A DNA stretch of 16,438 nt from Phycisphaerales bacterium UBA854 (GTDB lineage Bacteria; Planctomycetota; Phycisphaerae; Phycisphaerales; SM1A02). The position numbers were made by a program, and so were the translations under genes. This document shows, piece after piece, positions 7,415-14,401 of the stretch. Where the stretch lies: the NCBI GenBank assembly GCA_002295885.1, contig DBGM01000023.1:88078-104515 (forward strand). Direction: 5' to 3'. Position 1 is the first letter of the stretch; each line of letters opens with the position of its first letter. The notes under the pieces are model-generated. The model saw only the letters and a list, made by a program, of their open reading frames with translations, searched no databases and was not told where the DNA came from.

Positions 7415-8527
7415 ATGAACTGCAACGTGATGAAGATGCTTCGGTTGGCGAGTCTGGCCCTCGTCGTCGGGTTCCCCATGCACGCGATGGCCGACGAGAA
7501 GCCCGCGACGCCCAAGCTGCGACCGATGCAGAAGAAGGTCGTGCCTGCGCAGCCCGCGACGCCGTCGCCCGCTCCGACCGCCGCCGAGGCGGAGTTCGTG
7601 TACGTCGTCATGACCACGAACAAGGGGCCGGTGCTGCTGGAGCTCAATCGGGGCAAGGCTCCGATCTCCACCGCCAACTTCGTCGACTACGCCGAGGCGG
7701 GGACCTACGACGGAACGATCTTTCATCGCGTGATTCCCGGATTCATGATCCAGGGCGGCGGTTTCGAGCCGGGCATGACCAAGCGGGACACGAAGGCCCC
7801 CATCAAGAACGAGTGGGACAACGGACTCAGCAACGCACGCGGTACGCTGGCGATGGCCAGGACCAGTGCACCCGATTCGGCGACCAACCAGTTCTTCATC
7901 AACGTCAAGGACAACACCTTTCTCGACACTCCGCGCGGGGCCAATCCGGCGGGGTACGCCGTCTTCGGGCGGGTCGTCGACGGCATGCAGGTCGTGGACG
8001 AGATCCGGTTCGTGAAGACCACGACCCGCGAGGCGTACCAAGATGTTCCCGAGGAGGATGTCCTCATCCAGTCAATGAAGGTCCTGACCCCCGAGGAGGC
8101 CAAGAAGGCCATGGAAGAAGCAGCGAGCAAGCCCCCCTACGAAGAGAAGATCGAATACCCCGGTGATCCCGTCCCGGAGGGTGTCGACAAGGTCGAAAGC
8201 CAGTCGGGACTGGTCTGGTACGACCTGAAGGTGGGGGACGGCGAACAGCCGGCGAGTCCCGCCAGCACGGTCAAGGTCCACTACACCGGGTGGCTCGTGG
8301 ACGGGACCAAGTTTGACAGTTCGGTCGATCGCGGACAGCCGATCGACTTCCCGCTCAACGGCGTGATCAGCGGCTGGACCGAGGGCGTCGGATCGATGAA
8401 GGTCGGCGGCAAGCGCAAGCTCATCATTCCGGCCGACCTCGGCTACGGTGCTCGCGGCGCCGGCGGCGTGATTCCGCCCAATGCCACGCTCGTCTTCGAC
8501 GTCGAACTGCTCGACGTTCAGAACTGA
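7415..8527 (+). CDS. Exported dual peptidyl-prolyl isomerase: cyclophilin-FKBP fusion
   Basis: 370-residue protein predicted to catalyse cis-trans isomerisation of Xaa-Pro bonds during folding in the periplasm. Residues 1-26 are a signal peptide (hydrophobic LASLALVVGF, cleavage likely after AMA). A Pro/Ala/Lys-rich linker follows to about 60. Residues about 62-224 are a cyclophilin with FHRVIPGFMIQGGGF (103-117); Arg105, Phe110 and Gln113 match CypA Arg55, Phe60 and Gln63. A charged helical linker (225-260) leads to an FKBP at about 261-369, with VHYTGWLVDGTKFDSS (288-303), GWTEGVGSMKVG (320-331) and PPNATLVFDVELL; Tyr290, Asp301, Trp321, Tyr344 and Phe361 match FKBP12 Tyr26, Asp37, Trp59, Tyr82 and Phe99. 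Both active sites look intact. A strong Shine-Dalgarno (AAAGGAAGGA) lies 8 bp before the ATG. A perfect hairpin follows the stop codon. Reading one frame without interruption argues against a sequencing fusion. Confidence 0.95.
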   Translation: MNCNVMKMLRLASLALVVGFPMHAMADEKPATPKLRPMQKKVVPAQPATPSPAPTAAEAEFVYVVMTTNKGPVLLELNRGKAPISTANFVDYAEAGTYDGTIFHRVIPGFMIQGGGFEPGMTKRDTKAPIKNEWDNGLSNARGTLAMARTSAPDSATNQFFINVKDNTFLDTPRGANPAGYAVFGRVVDGMQVVDEIRFVKTTTREAYQDVPEEDVLIQSMKVLTPEEAKKAMEEAASKPPYEEKIEYPGDPVPEGVDKVESQSGLVWYDLKVGDGEQPASPASTVKVHYTGWLVDGTKFDSSVDRGQPIDFPLNGVISGWTEGVGSMKVGGKRKLIIPADLGYGARGAGGVIPPNATLVFDVELLDVQN

Positions 8528-8550
8528 GCGGGGCAACGAATGACGACGAT

Positions 8551-8576
8551 GCGGGCTCCGGTCATCCGGAGCCCGC
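8551..8576 (+). terminator. Hairpin terminator after PPIase gene
   Basis: Perfect 11-bp inverted repeat: GCGGGCTCCGG (8551-8561), loop TCAT, CCGGAGCCCGC (8566-8576), followed by TTCAATT. It begins 23 bp after the PPIase stop codon. The U-run is short and broken, as is common in GC-rich genomes. Confidence 0.78.
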
Positions 8577-8602
8577 TTCAATTGCAAAGCCCCGACTTCT
8601 TC

Positions 8603-8631
8603 TTGCCCGACCCCGAAGCGTGGGATACAAC
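8603..8631 (+). promoter_or_regulatory. Sigma70-type promoter for the HNH gene
   Basis: TTGCCC (8603-8608), a 17-bp spacer and TACAAC (8626-8631), placed just after the terminator of the preceding gene. The transcript would start near 8638, only about 9 bases before the ATG at 8647. This slightly favours the in-frame TTG at 8665 as the true start. Confidence 0.45.
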
Positions 8632-8646
8632 TGAAGAGGCACGAAG

Positions 8647-9309
8647 ATGACAAGGGGTGAACCGTTGACGGGCATCGAGGCGGCACTTGGAGCATCACTG
8701 AACGAGCGGGTGCTGGTTCTCAACCGCGGGTACGCCGCGATCCGGATCATCAGCGTCCGCGAGGCGTTCGTGCTGCTCTTCCGCCGGGTCGCTGAAGTCA
8801 TCTCCGCCGTGGACGGCCGGTACGAGACCTTCGACATCGGTTCGTGGCTCGAGGTGGCCGAACTGCAGCGGATCTACGAGTCGCAGGAGCACGACTGGGT
8901 GCGTTGTCCGGGCGGCAGCATCGCAGCTCCGCGGATCATCCGGGTGCACAGTTCGAACCGGCAGCCCGACCACCACGTCCGTCTGAACCGTCGCAATCTC
9001 TTCGCCCGGGACGGGAACCGCTGCCAGTACTGCGGGGTCCGCTTCCCGATCGGCGATCTCTCCATCGACCACGTGCTGCCCCAGTCCCGCGGGGGCGACC
9101 ATTCATGGGAGAACCTCGTCTGCGCGTGCATCGCATGCAACTCCCGCAAGGGCAACCGGCTTCCGCGCGAGGCGGGCATGAAGCTCATCCGCCAGCCGGT
9201 GCGTCCGCGCACGAGCCCGGACCGGGCGATTCGGGTCCGTCGCCGGCAGTACGAGGAATGGAAGGTCTTTCTGAACGAGGCCTACTGGACGGTCGAACTG
9301 CGCGATTGA
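8647..9309 (+). CDS. HNH endonuclease domain protein
   Basis: 220-residue protein with a C-terminal HNH nuclease module. The ββα-metal and zinc-ribbon pattern is visible: CQYCG (126-130), SIDHVLPQSRGG (139-150) with Asp141-His142, Asn156 in WENL, and CIACNSRKGN (161-170) carrying the second Cys pair. Residues 20-100 form a separate N-terminal region (RVLVLNRGYAAIRIISVREA) that recurs, as I recall, ahead of HNH modules in many solitary bacterial proteins. The C-terminus is basic (RAIRVRRRQYEEW), fitting nucleic-acid binding. The family hydrolyses DNA with a divalent metal; the target here is unknown. Start: ATG 8647 has GAAGAGG 7 bp upstream, but TTG 8665 has a better Shine-Dalgarno (AAGGGGTG) and fits the promoter better, giving 214 residues. 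No methylase, integrase or phage gene is nearby. It converges on the PEBP gene with only 3 bp between stops. Confidence 0.9.
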   Translation: MTRGEPLTGIEAALGASLNERVLVLNRGYAAIRIISVREAFVLLFRRVAEVISAVDGRYETFDIGSWLEVAELQRIYESQEHDWVRCPGGSIAAPRIIRVHSSNRQPDHHVRLNRRNLFARDGNRCQYCGVRFPIGDLSIDHVLPQSRGGDHSWENLVCACIACNSRKGNRLPREAGMKLIRQPVRPRTSPDRAIRVRRRQYEEWKVFLNEAYWTVELRD

Positions 9310-9312
9310 GCG

Positions 9313-9951
9313 TCAGCGTCCACCGGCCACGTCGGGGTTCAGCGAGCAGGTTCCCGTCCAGGTCGCCGAGGCCAGCACATGGCCCTCGACGGCCTTGAGC
9401 ACGTCCTGGGCTCCGAATCGATCGCCCTCCACCGGACAGCGTTCCAGATCGATGGCGTGGATCGTGAAGCGGTAGCGATGGACGCGTTCGTCGTTCCAGG
9501 GCGGGCAGGGGCCGTCGTACCCGTGGTAGTCGCCGCCCATGTCGGGGTCTCCGGCAAACCAGTCGGTGTAGTTGTTGATGCCCTGCCGGGATCCGGTCGG
9601 GCCGTCGGGAGCCGTCTTGCCTCGTGCGGTCACTTCCCGCGAGCAGGTCCCCTCGCCGAGTTCGGTGCAATCGATCGGGATGTCGACCATCACCCAGTGG
9701 CAGAATTCGCAGCGGGGCAGATCGTGGGGGACGGTTCGTCCCTCCTGGTTCACATCGTCGCCCACGGTGGGCACGTCCGGATCCATGCAGAGAAGGACGA
9801 AGGATCGCGTGCCTTCGGGGGCACCGCTCCAGGCCAGATGCGGATTCCGGTTGTCCGCAAGGGAGACGTGGGTCTCGGGGTCGATGCGGCAGAAGCAGTA
9901 CGGTTCCGGGATCGGCTGTCCGTCGTCGAAGCTGGTGCTGGTGAGTTGCAT
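9313..9951 (-). CDS. YbhB/YbcL-type PEBP (Raf-kinase-inhibitor-like) protein
   Basis: 212-residue member of the phosphatidylethanolamine-binding protein fold family; bacterial YbhB/YbcL proteins are small ligand-binding proteins of uncertain role. Visible landmarks are NPHLAWSGAPEGTRSFVLLC (36-55) leading into MDPD (56-59), the anion-pocket strand HWVMVDIP (85-92), and YDGPCPPWNDERVHRYRF (145-162). No signal peptide, so cytoplasmic. It is longer than E. coli YbhB (about 158 residues). The extra length lies around 60-80 (DVPTVGDDVNQEGRTVPHD) and 118-145 (GSRQGINNYTDWFAGDPD), with eight cysteines in total, which is many for this family. ATG at 9951 has AGGAGGA 5 bp upstream, the clearest ribosome binding site in the window. 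It starts 77 bp after the stop codon of the SGNH-like gene and probably has its own promoter. Confidence 0.92.
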   Translation of the reverse strand: MQLTSTSFDDGQPIPEPYCFCRIDPETHVSLADNRNPHLAWSGAPEGTRSFVLLCMDPDVPTVGDDVNQEGRTVPHDLPRCEFCHWVMVDIPIDCTELGEGTCSREVTARGKTAPDGPTGSRQGINNYTDWFAGDPDMGGDYHGYDGPCPPWNDERVHRYRFTIHAIDLERCPVEGDRFGAQDVLKAVEGHVLASATWTGTCSLNPDVAGGR

Positions 9952-9974
9952 GGGCGTCCTCCTGATGGTGGGTC

Positions 9975-9980
9975 AGCCTA
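9975..9980 (-). promoter_or_regulatory. Possible -10 box for the PEBP gene
   Basis: TAGGCT on the minus strand, 23 bp before the ATG, in the 77-bp gap after the SGNH-like gene. The -35 position carries only TGGAAG (3 of 6 matches). Weak inference. Confidence 0.22.
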
Positions 9981-10028
9981 GCGGCACGGGGCGTCGGCTT
10001 CCAGCGCGACCATCGGACGGGGGCGGGC

Positions 10029-11705
10029 CTACCGACGGTCGAACGGCGCCTGCACGGGCCAGCAGTCCCCCCATGCATCGAGGACGGCCAGCAGGTCGCC
10101 GACGTCGAACACGCCGCTGCCGTCGACATCGGCGTGGCTGGACTGGCCCCATCGCTCGAAGATCGCCAGCATGTCCAGGACGTCGATGGTGCCGTCGGGC
10201 CGCAGGTCGGCGGGGCATCCGGCCCGGCGGATGGCATCGCCCACGATGGTGGCGAAGAACGCCGCGGAGGCCTCGTCCAGCGGATGGATGTCGCTGGCGT
10301 CGAGCAGGTCGCCCGACTGCGGTTCGTCGACCAGATCCGCGGTGAGCGTTCCGTATTCGAACTCGTCGAAGCCGTGTTCGAGCAGCCACGCCTTCGATTC
10401 GTCGCTTCCGTCGAACAGGACGCCGTCGGTGGCGGTGTAGATGGAAACCGCTGCGACATTGCTTCGCTCGCCGGCCAGTTCGAATGCCGCCTGGACATGG
10501 TCCTGCATGACCAGATGCGCGGCCGGATTGTCTCCCAGGCCGCCGGTGAACTTGTACATGTGCGGGATCACGATGAGATGCCGGACGTCCTGCAAGCCGA
10601 TCTGCTCGCCGATGAGGTCGCATTCCTGAACCAGCCGTTCAAACGTCGATTTCAGCTCCTCGTACGGACTGACCTCGGGGGCGAAGTACCAGGTGAAGAG
10701 CACCGGCTGGGCCGGATCGATGGTCGTGGCGTCGAGCCAGTGCACGAATTGGCTGCGGGGGAACCGCTTGTCCAGTGGTCCGGTCGGCGCGATGTCGCTG
10801 CAGAATCCCTCGTAGGACCAGCTGCTGTCCGCCAGATACGAGTAGTAGAACCCCGGGATCCGTTCACCGGACTGGTCGACGTGGTAGTAGAGGCTGCCCA
10901 CCGGGTTGAGGTAGGTGTCCGTCCCGATCAGGTCGTTGTCGACGTGGGCCCGGACACGTGCGTAGAAGTCGGGGTGCACGTCGATGTCGGGCCAGGTCGC
11001 GTTGACCTGACCCGCCACGGCCGGATGTCCCGCGTCGAGGTCGTCGTTGCGATTCAGCATGCCCCGGGCACCGGATCGAAGGTCGAAGTCGGTCGATCGT
11101 CCGGCGTAGTCCAGCAGTTGGAGTCCGGGCAGCAGCAGGGCGGGATCCTCGGGAGCCCGGTACAGCATCCGGAACCGGAGCCGGTCCAACGATGCACTGA
11201 ACCTTCCGTGGACGCCCGGTTCGAACCGGTGGTTGTTCACCCTGAACTCCAGCATGCGGTCCGGAACGGAGGTGAACGTCAGTTCGGAAGAGAGCCGGAT
11301 TTCCCGTGTGCTGCAGACCGGAAGAGTGAAGTAGGTCTCCTGGGGCTCCTGTCGCAGGATCTGGAATCCGAAGTCGTCGCCCGGACCGATGGTCTCGACG
11401 GGCTCGCACAGGGCGATGCAGCGCATGAAGTCCTGGTACTGCTTGGCTCCACCGGTCAGTGCGGTGATGCGGGGGATGGGCCATGATCGCATGAAGGCCA
11501 GGGGAACCCGGAAGAACCAGTTCGAGCTGTAGGAGTCTCCCAGTACGACCATTCGCACGTCACCCCGGAGCAGCCGAGCGATGCTCTCCAGATTGGCGGA
11601 TGCGGGGCCGGCCAGGGCGCTGCCGGTCATTGCGACGGCAAGCAGCATCATCGTGGCCAGAGGGCGGATCCGGTGGCGTTCAAAATGGGTCGCTCGCGCA
11701 TTCAT
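10029..11705 (-). CDS. Secreted GDSL/SGNH-hydrolase-like protein with C-terminal dockerin-like repeats
   Basis: 558-residue exported protein. Residues 1-32 look like a signal peptide (positive N-region, MMLLAVAMTGSALA). RMVVLGDSYSSNW at 51-63 resembles block I of SGNH hydrolases, with Ser58 as candidate nucleophile. DIHPLDEASAAFF at 472-484 resembles the C-terminal Asp/His block V, though the spacing is D-x-H rather than the usual D-x-x-H. A GLGDN at 389-393 may serve as the Gly/Asn block. The 300 residues between are unlike any family I recognise. Residues about 497-548 hold two EF-hand-like loops (DLRPDGTIDVLD and DVDGSGVFDVGD), each followed by a helix ending near WG: a dockerin-like module common in Phycisphaerae secreted proteins. 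ATG at 11705 has AAGGAA upstream. If active it would be an esterase or acylhydrolase on extracellular polymers; the activity is inferred from two motifs only. Confidence 0.8.
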   Translation of the reverse strand: MNARATHFERHRIRPLATMMLLAVAMTGSALAGPASANLESIARLLRGDVRMVVLGDSYSSNWFFRVPLAFMRSWPIPRITALTGGAKQYQDFMRCIALCEPVETIGPGDDFGFQILRQEPQETYFTLPVCSTREIRLSSELTFTSVPDRMLEFRVNNHRFEPGVHGRFSASLDRLRFRMLYRAPEDPALLLPGLQLLDYAGRSTDFDLRSGARGMLNRNDDLDAGHPAVAGQVNATWPDIDVHPDFYARVRAHVDNDLIGTDTYLNPVGSLYYHVDQSGERIPGFYYSYLADSSWSYEGFCSDIAPTGPLDKRFPRSQFVHWLDATTIDPAQPVLFTWYFAPEVSPYEELKSTFERLVQECDLIGEQIGLQDVRHLIVIPHMYKFTGGLGDNPAAHLVMQDHVQAAFELAGERSNVAAVSIYTATDGVLFDGSDESKAWLLEHGFDEFEYGTLTADLVDEPQSGDLLDASDIHPLDEASAAFFATIVGDAIRRAGCPADLRPDGTIDVLDMLAIFERWGQSSHADVDGSGVFDVGDLLAVLDAWGDCWPVQAPFDRR

Positions 11706-11717
11706 GTCGATTCCTTC

Positions 11718-11745
11718 AGAGTAGTCCGAATGGGCTGGATGTAAA
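11718..11745 (-). promoter_or_regulatory. Possible promoter of the SGNH-like gene
   Basis: On the minus strand TTTACA (11745-11740, 5 of 6 matches to -35), a 16-bp spacer, then TACTCT (11723-11718, 3 of 6). It lies directly before the AAGGAA ribosome site. The rest of the 221-bp gap up to the tRNA genes shows only the tRNA promoter. Confidence 0.3.
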
Positions 11746-11887
11746 TGGATTTGTGGTCTTCGGGGCGTTCATGGCGGCATCCCGCTGGGTGCAGGAAGCC
11801 GCCGGCGGTTCGTGCCCTGCCCTGGAAACCGACCGATGGGGGGTGATCGGGCGAAATCGCGGTTGGGAGCGGATACGGGGCGGTGGA

Positions 11888-11915
11888 TTGCGTCTGCGGG
11901 CTGGGAACCTAGAAT
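11888..11915 (+). promoter_or_regulatory. Promoter of the tRNA-Ser/tRNA-Pro unit
   Basis: TTGCGT (11888-11893), a 16-bp spacer and TAGAAT (11910-11915), ending 11 bp before the mature 5' end of tRNA-Ser. The arrangement fits a sigma70-type stable RNA promoter. Confidence 0.6.
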
Positions 11916-11926
11916 GGCGGATCTCG

Positions 11927-12013
11927 GGACAGGTGTCCGAGTGGCTTAAGGAGCACGCTTGGAAAGCGTGTGTGCGTTTAGGCGTACCGTGGGTTCGAAT
12001 CCCACCCTGTCCG
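11927..12013 (+). tRNA. tRNA-Ser (anticodon GGA)
   Basis: Complete 87-nt type II tRNA. Acceptor stem GGACAGG (11927-11933) pairs with CCTGTCC (12006-12012); discriminator G at 12013. The anticodon stem CACGC/GCGTG encloses loop TTGGAAA with anticodon GGA at 11961-11963, reading UCC/UCU. A long variable arm (11971-11988) is as expected for serine. The T arm is GTGGG-TTCGAAT-CCCAC. No CCA is encoded. Confidence 0.97.
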
Positions 12014-12023
12014 CTTCCCGTTC

Positions 12024-12098
12024 CGGGCTGTAGCGCAGCTTGGTTAGCGCGCTTGACTGGGGGTCAAGAGGTCGACGGTTCGAATCCGTCCAGCCCGA
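12024..12098 (+). tRNA. tRNA-Pro (anticodon GGG)
   Basis: Complete 75-nt tRNA, 10 bp after tRNA-Ser and surely cotranscribed. Acceptor CGGGCTG (12024-12030) pairs with CAGCCCG (12091-12097), with the C1-G72 pair typical of bacterial tRNA-Pro; discriminator A. D stem GCGC/GCGC. Anticodon stem CTTGA/TCAAG with loop CTGGGGG, anticodon GGG at 12059-12061. T arm GACGG-TTCGAAT-CCGTC. No CCA is encoded. Confidence 0.97.
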
Positions 12099-12101
12099 TT
12101 C

Positions 12102-12132
12102 AGCACGGCCGCGGCTTGTCCGCGGCCGTGCT
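12102..12132 (+). terminator. Strong hairpin terminator after the tRNA pair
   Basis: Perfect 13-bp stem: AGCACGGCCGCGG (12102-12114), loop CTTGT, CCGCGGCCGTGCT (12120-12132), then GTCATTTT. It lies 3 bp after tRNA-Pro and 26 bp beyond the 3' end of the oppositely oriented protease gene. It may therefore also stop transcription from that side, although there is no T-run in that direction. Confidence 0.85.
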
Positions 12133-12158
12133 GTCATTTTCGGTTCGATCGGAATGGT

Positions 12159-14345
12159 CTACCAGCCGCTGAGGACGATCAGCAGATCCTCGACGTTCAC
12201 CAGTCCGTTGCCGTCCAGATCGCTCGGGCAGTTGAAGGGCGGACAGGATCCCCAGTCCAGGATCACCTGGAGCAGATCGGTCACGTCGACCTGGCCGTCT
12301 TCGTTGATGTCGCCGACGACCTCGATTTCGTGGGACCACATCGAGGCGGGGACGGCCTGCTTGTCGAGCCCGCCGCCTTCGATTCGCACGATGCATCCAG
12401 CGCCGCCGCCCCGCTCGAAGAACTCGACCCGGATGGCGTGCCGTCCCGCCTGGAGGGCGATGGTGCCGGCGATCTCCCGCATGCCGTGCAGCCCGTCGTT
12501 GTCGATCAGCAGTTCGTCTCCGACGTAGAGCTTGGAGCCGTCGTCCGAATCGGTGTAGATGGTGTACTGGTCGCTGGTGGGCACCTCGATGAATCCATCG
12601 AAGACCACGCCGAAGTTCTCGCTCCGACCGGAACCGGCGAAGTTGCCGTTCGTGCTCGGATAGTTGACGTCGGTGATCGTCTCGACGAGATAGGGCTCGA
12701 GGGCTGCGAAGTCGGGCAGGACCTGCGGATCGTTCAGTTCGTAGTACGCCGCGGTGGGGCCCGGTTCGGTGGCCGACGGCGTGTCCGGAGCCCGGGCGGC
12801 GATCTCGAGGATTAGCACCGACGCGGATGCGGACTGCTGGTTGGCGTCCTCGATGTCGTAGCGGAAGAAGTCGCCGCCTCCGATGATGCCGCCGCTGGGG
12901 GGCGTGTAGCGGAGGATTCCCTGGACGGCATCGTCGCCGACCAGTTCGATCGTTCCACCGTCGAGCGAGACGGTCTCCCAGCTCGAGACGATGGGAACCG
13001 AGCAGTCGTTCGTGTAGTCGTTGTCGAGCACGGGAATGTCCACCGGATCCGGCCCGAGGACGTTGACCAGGTCGGAGGAGGCGAACGGGGCACTGCCGTC
13101 TCCGGCCAGTTCGCAGCTGATGCCGGTTTCGAGGTAGTTGATGATCACGTTCTGGACCTGCGGGTGGAATTCCATCCGCATGTTCGACATGCCGCCGCCG
13201 CACAGATGGCAGTAGCTCATGACCGTACCCTGGTTCGCGCCGCTGCAGTCTCCGTTGCCGCAACCGTCGATGGGGGGGTTGTACGAGTCGTGGGTGTGGC
13301 CGCTTCCGCAGGTGTGTCCCGTTTCGTGGGCCACGACCATTGGGTCCCAGTTCGCCCCGTTGTTGTTCTCCAGCGGGGTCGGAAAGTAGCCGTTCATGTT
13401 GCCGGAAACCGCGTAGCCGTAGTTCGTGCAGAGCGTGCCCAGGTAGGCGACGCCGCCCCCCAGATTCCGCCCGCTGAAGAAGTGGGCCATGTGCCGGGAG
13501 ATCTGGTCCATGGTGGATTCCCAGTTGGACTGGAACTGGCTCAGCTGTGCTCCGGCGTCTCCGCTGGTCCACGGATCGCTGGAGTCGGCCCAGAGCCTGG
13601 TGTAGCTGATGGTGACCTTGATGCCGATGTCGCGGTCGTAGATGCTCGAGACCGCCGCCACGAGGGTCTGGATGTATTCCGAGGCGGCATCGAGGTTCCC
13701 GCCGAAGAGGCTTGCGAACTCCCAGTCGGTCTCGATCGCCATCAGCATGGCGAGGCAGTTGAGGTCGCCGCGGTTCCGCGGACGGCTGGATGCGTCCGGC
13801 TTGTGCGAGGCGATCTCCCGAACCGCACAGTTGAAGTCCTTCCAGTTCATGTCCACGGGATCGATGGTCTTCAGGTCGTAGATCGCCGTCCAGCCCTCAT
13901 CGGGATGCGTCGAGATCACATGCAGTTCGTCGTTGCGTTCGATCCACCCGTTGGCGGTCGTGGGACCGACGGCCAGGAAGACATGCGAGTCCGGTTCTCC
14001 GTCCACGTGTCCCTGGAAGCAGTCGACCCGGGGGAACTCCATCGGAGTCGCAGCGATGGTGCCGTCTTCCAGCACGGTGGCGACCTCCATGCTTGCGTCC
14101 GGGTCCAGGACATCGATGCGCTGGAGTTGGAGATCGACCTGCCGGTGCGCATTCAGAGGGAGCCGGATGCGGAGCTCCTCGCCCACGTCCGCACGCAGCG
14201 GAGTCAGCAGGAGCGCGGTGCCTCCGAAGGCCTCGACCGCCGGTGGGGTCGACTCCGCGGCACGCAGGGGCGATGCGGTGGACGCGGCGGTGATGGACGC
14301 AAGGGCCAGCGGCAGAGCCGCAGCGATCATTCGAACTGAGTTCAT
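12159..14345 (-). CDS. Secreted metzincin zinc protease with PA14 and dockerin-like domains
   Basis: 728-residue exported protein. Residues 1 to about 22 are a signal peptide (MIAAALPLALASITAA), followed by a propeptide-like region to about 190. The catalytic domain (about 190-410) carries the full metzincin motif HETGHTCGSGH (340-350): three zinc-binding His (340, 344, 350) and Glu341. The Met-turn candidate TVMSYC is at about 375. This matches reprolysin-like M12B peptidases. Several Cys around the site (GCGNGDC, YCHLC) suggest disulfides. A beta-rich linker follows, then a PA14-type carbohydrate-binding domain at about 528-660 (AAYYELND, YTIYTDSDDGSKLYVG, GRHAIRVEFFE). Last comes a dockerin-like pair of Ca loops (DINEDGQVDVTD, DLDGNGLVNVED) ending at the C-terminal Trp. 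ATG at 14345 was chosen for its signal peptide; the frame stays open upstream through truB but is not coding there. It lies 56 bp after truB. Confidence 0.92.
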   Translation of the reverse strand: MNSVRMIAAALPLALASITAASTASPLRAAESTPPAVEAFGGTALLLTPLRADVGEELRIRLPLNAHRQVDLQLQRIDVLDPDASMEVATVLEDGTIAATPMEFPRVDCFQGHVDGEPDSHVFLAVGPTTANGWIERNDELHVISTHPDEGWTAIYDLKTIDPVDMNWKDFNCAVREIASHKPDASSRPRNRGDLNCLAMLMAIETDWEFASLFGGNLDAASEYIQTLVAAVSSIYDRDIGIKVTISYTRLWADSSDPWTSGDAGAQLSQFQSNWESTMDQISRHMAHFFSGRNLGGGVAYLGTLCTNYGYAVSGNMNGYFPTPLENNNGANWDPMVVAHETGHTCGSGHTHDSYNPPIDGCGNGDCSGANQGTVMSYCHLCGGGMSNMRMEFHPQVQNVIINYLETGISCELAGDGSAPFASSDLVNVLGPDPVDIPVLDNDYTNDCSVPIVSSWETVSLDGGTIELVGDDAVQGILRYTPPSGGIIGGGDFFRYDIEDANQQSASASVLILEIAARAPDTPSATEPGPTAAYYELNDPQVLPDFAALEPYLVETITDVNYPSTNGNFAGSGRSENFGVVFDGFIEVPTSDQYTIYTDSDDGSKLYVGDELLIDNDGLHGMREIAGTIALQAGRHAIRVEFFERGGGAGCIVRIEGGGLDKQAVPASMWSHEIEVVGDINEDGQVDVTDLLQVILDWGSCPPFNCPSDLDGNGLVNVEDLLIVLSGW

Positions 14346-14355
14346 GGGCTTCTTT

Positions 14356-14373
14356 CTCCAATCTCTATTGGAG
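14356..14373 (-). promoter_or_regulatory. Inverted repeat covering the Shine-Dalgarno region of the protease gene
   Basis: Perfect 7-bp inverted repeat in the truB-protease gap: CTCCAAT-AGAG-ATTGGAG on the minus strand. The 3' arm contains GGAG, 10 bp before the ATG, so the RNA hairpin could mask the ribosome site. It could also be a protein-binding palindrome. A second purine stretch (AAAGAAG) stays outside the stem. Confidence 0.4.
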
Positions 14374-14401
14374 CAGCGACCCGTGGTCCGCACAAGTGAA
14401 A

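Noticed and set aside
8647..9309. HNH protein as part of a mobile element, restriction system or CRISPR locus
   Set aside because: No methylase, integrase, transposase, repeat array or composition change is present around it; the neighbours are ordinary genes.
11927..12098. tRNA genes as an integration (attachment) site
   Set aside because: No integrase gene and no direct copy of the tRNA 3' end is seen in the window.
11946..12137. A 63-codon minus-strand open frame across the two tRNA genes
   Set aside because: It is the antisense of tRNA-Ser and tRNA-Pro; the VGFEPT/TDSNRRP-like peptide is the well-known false product of tRNA T arms.
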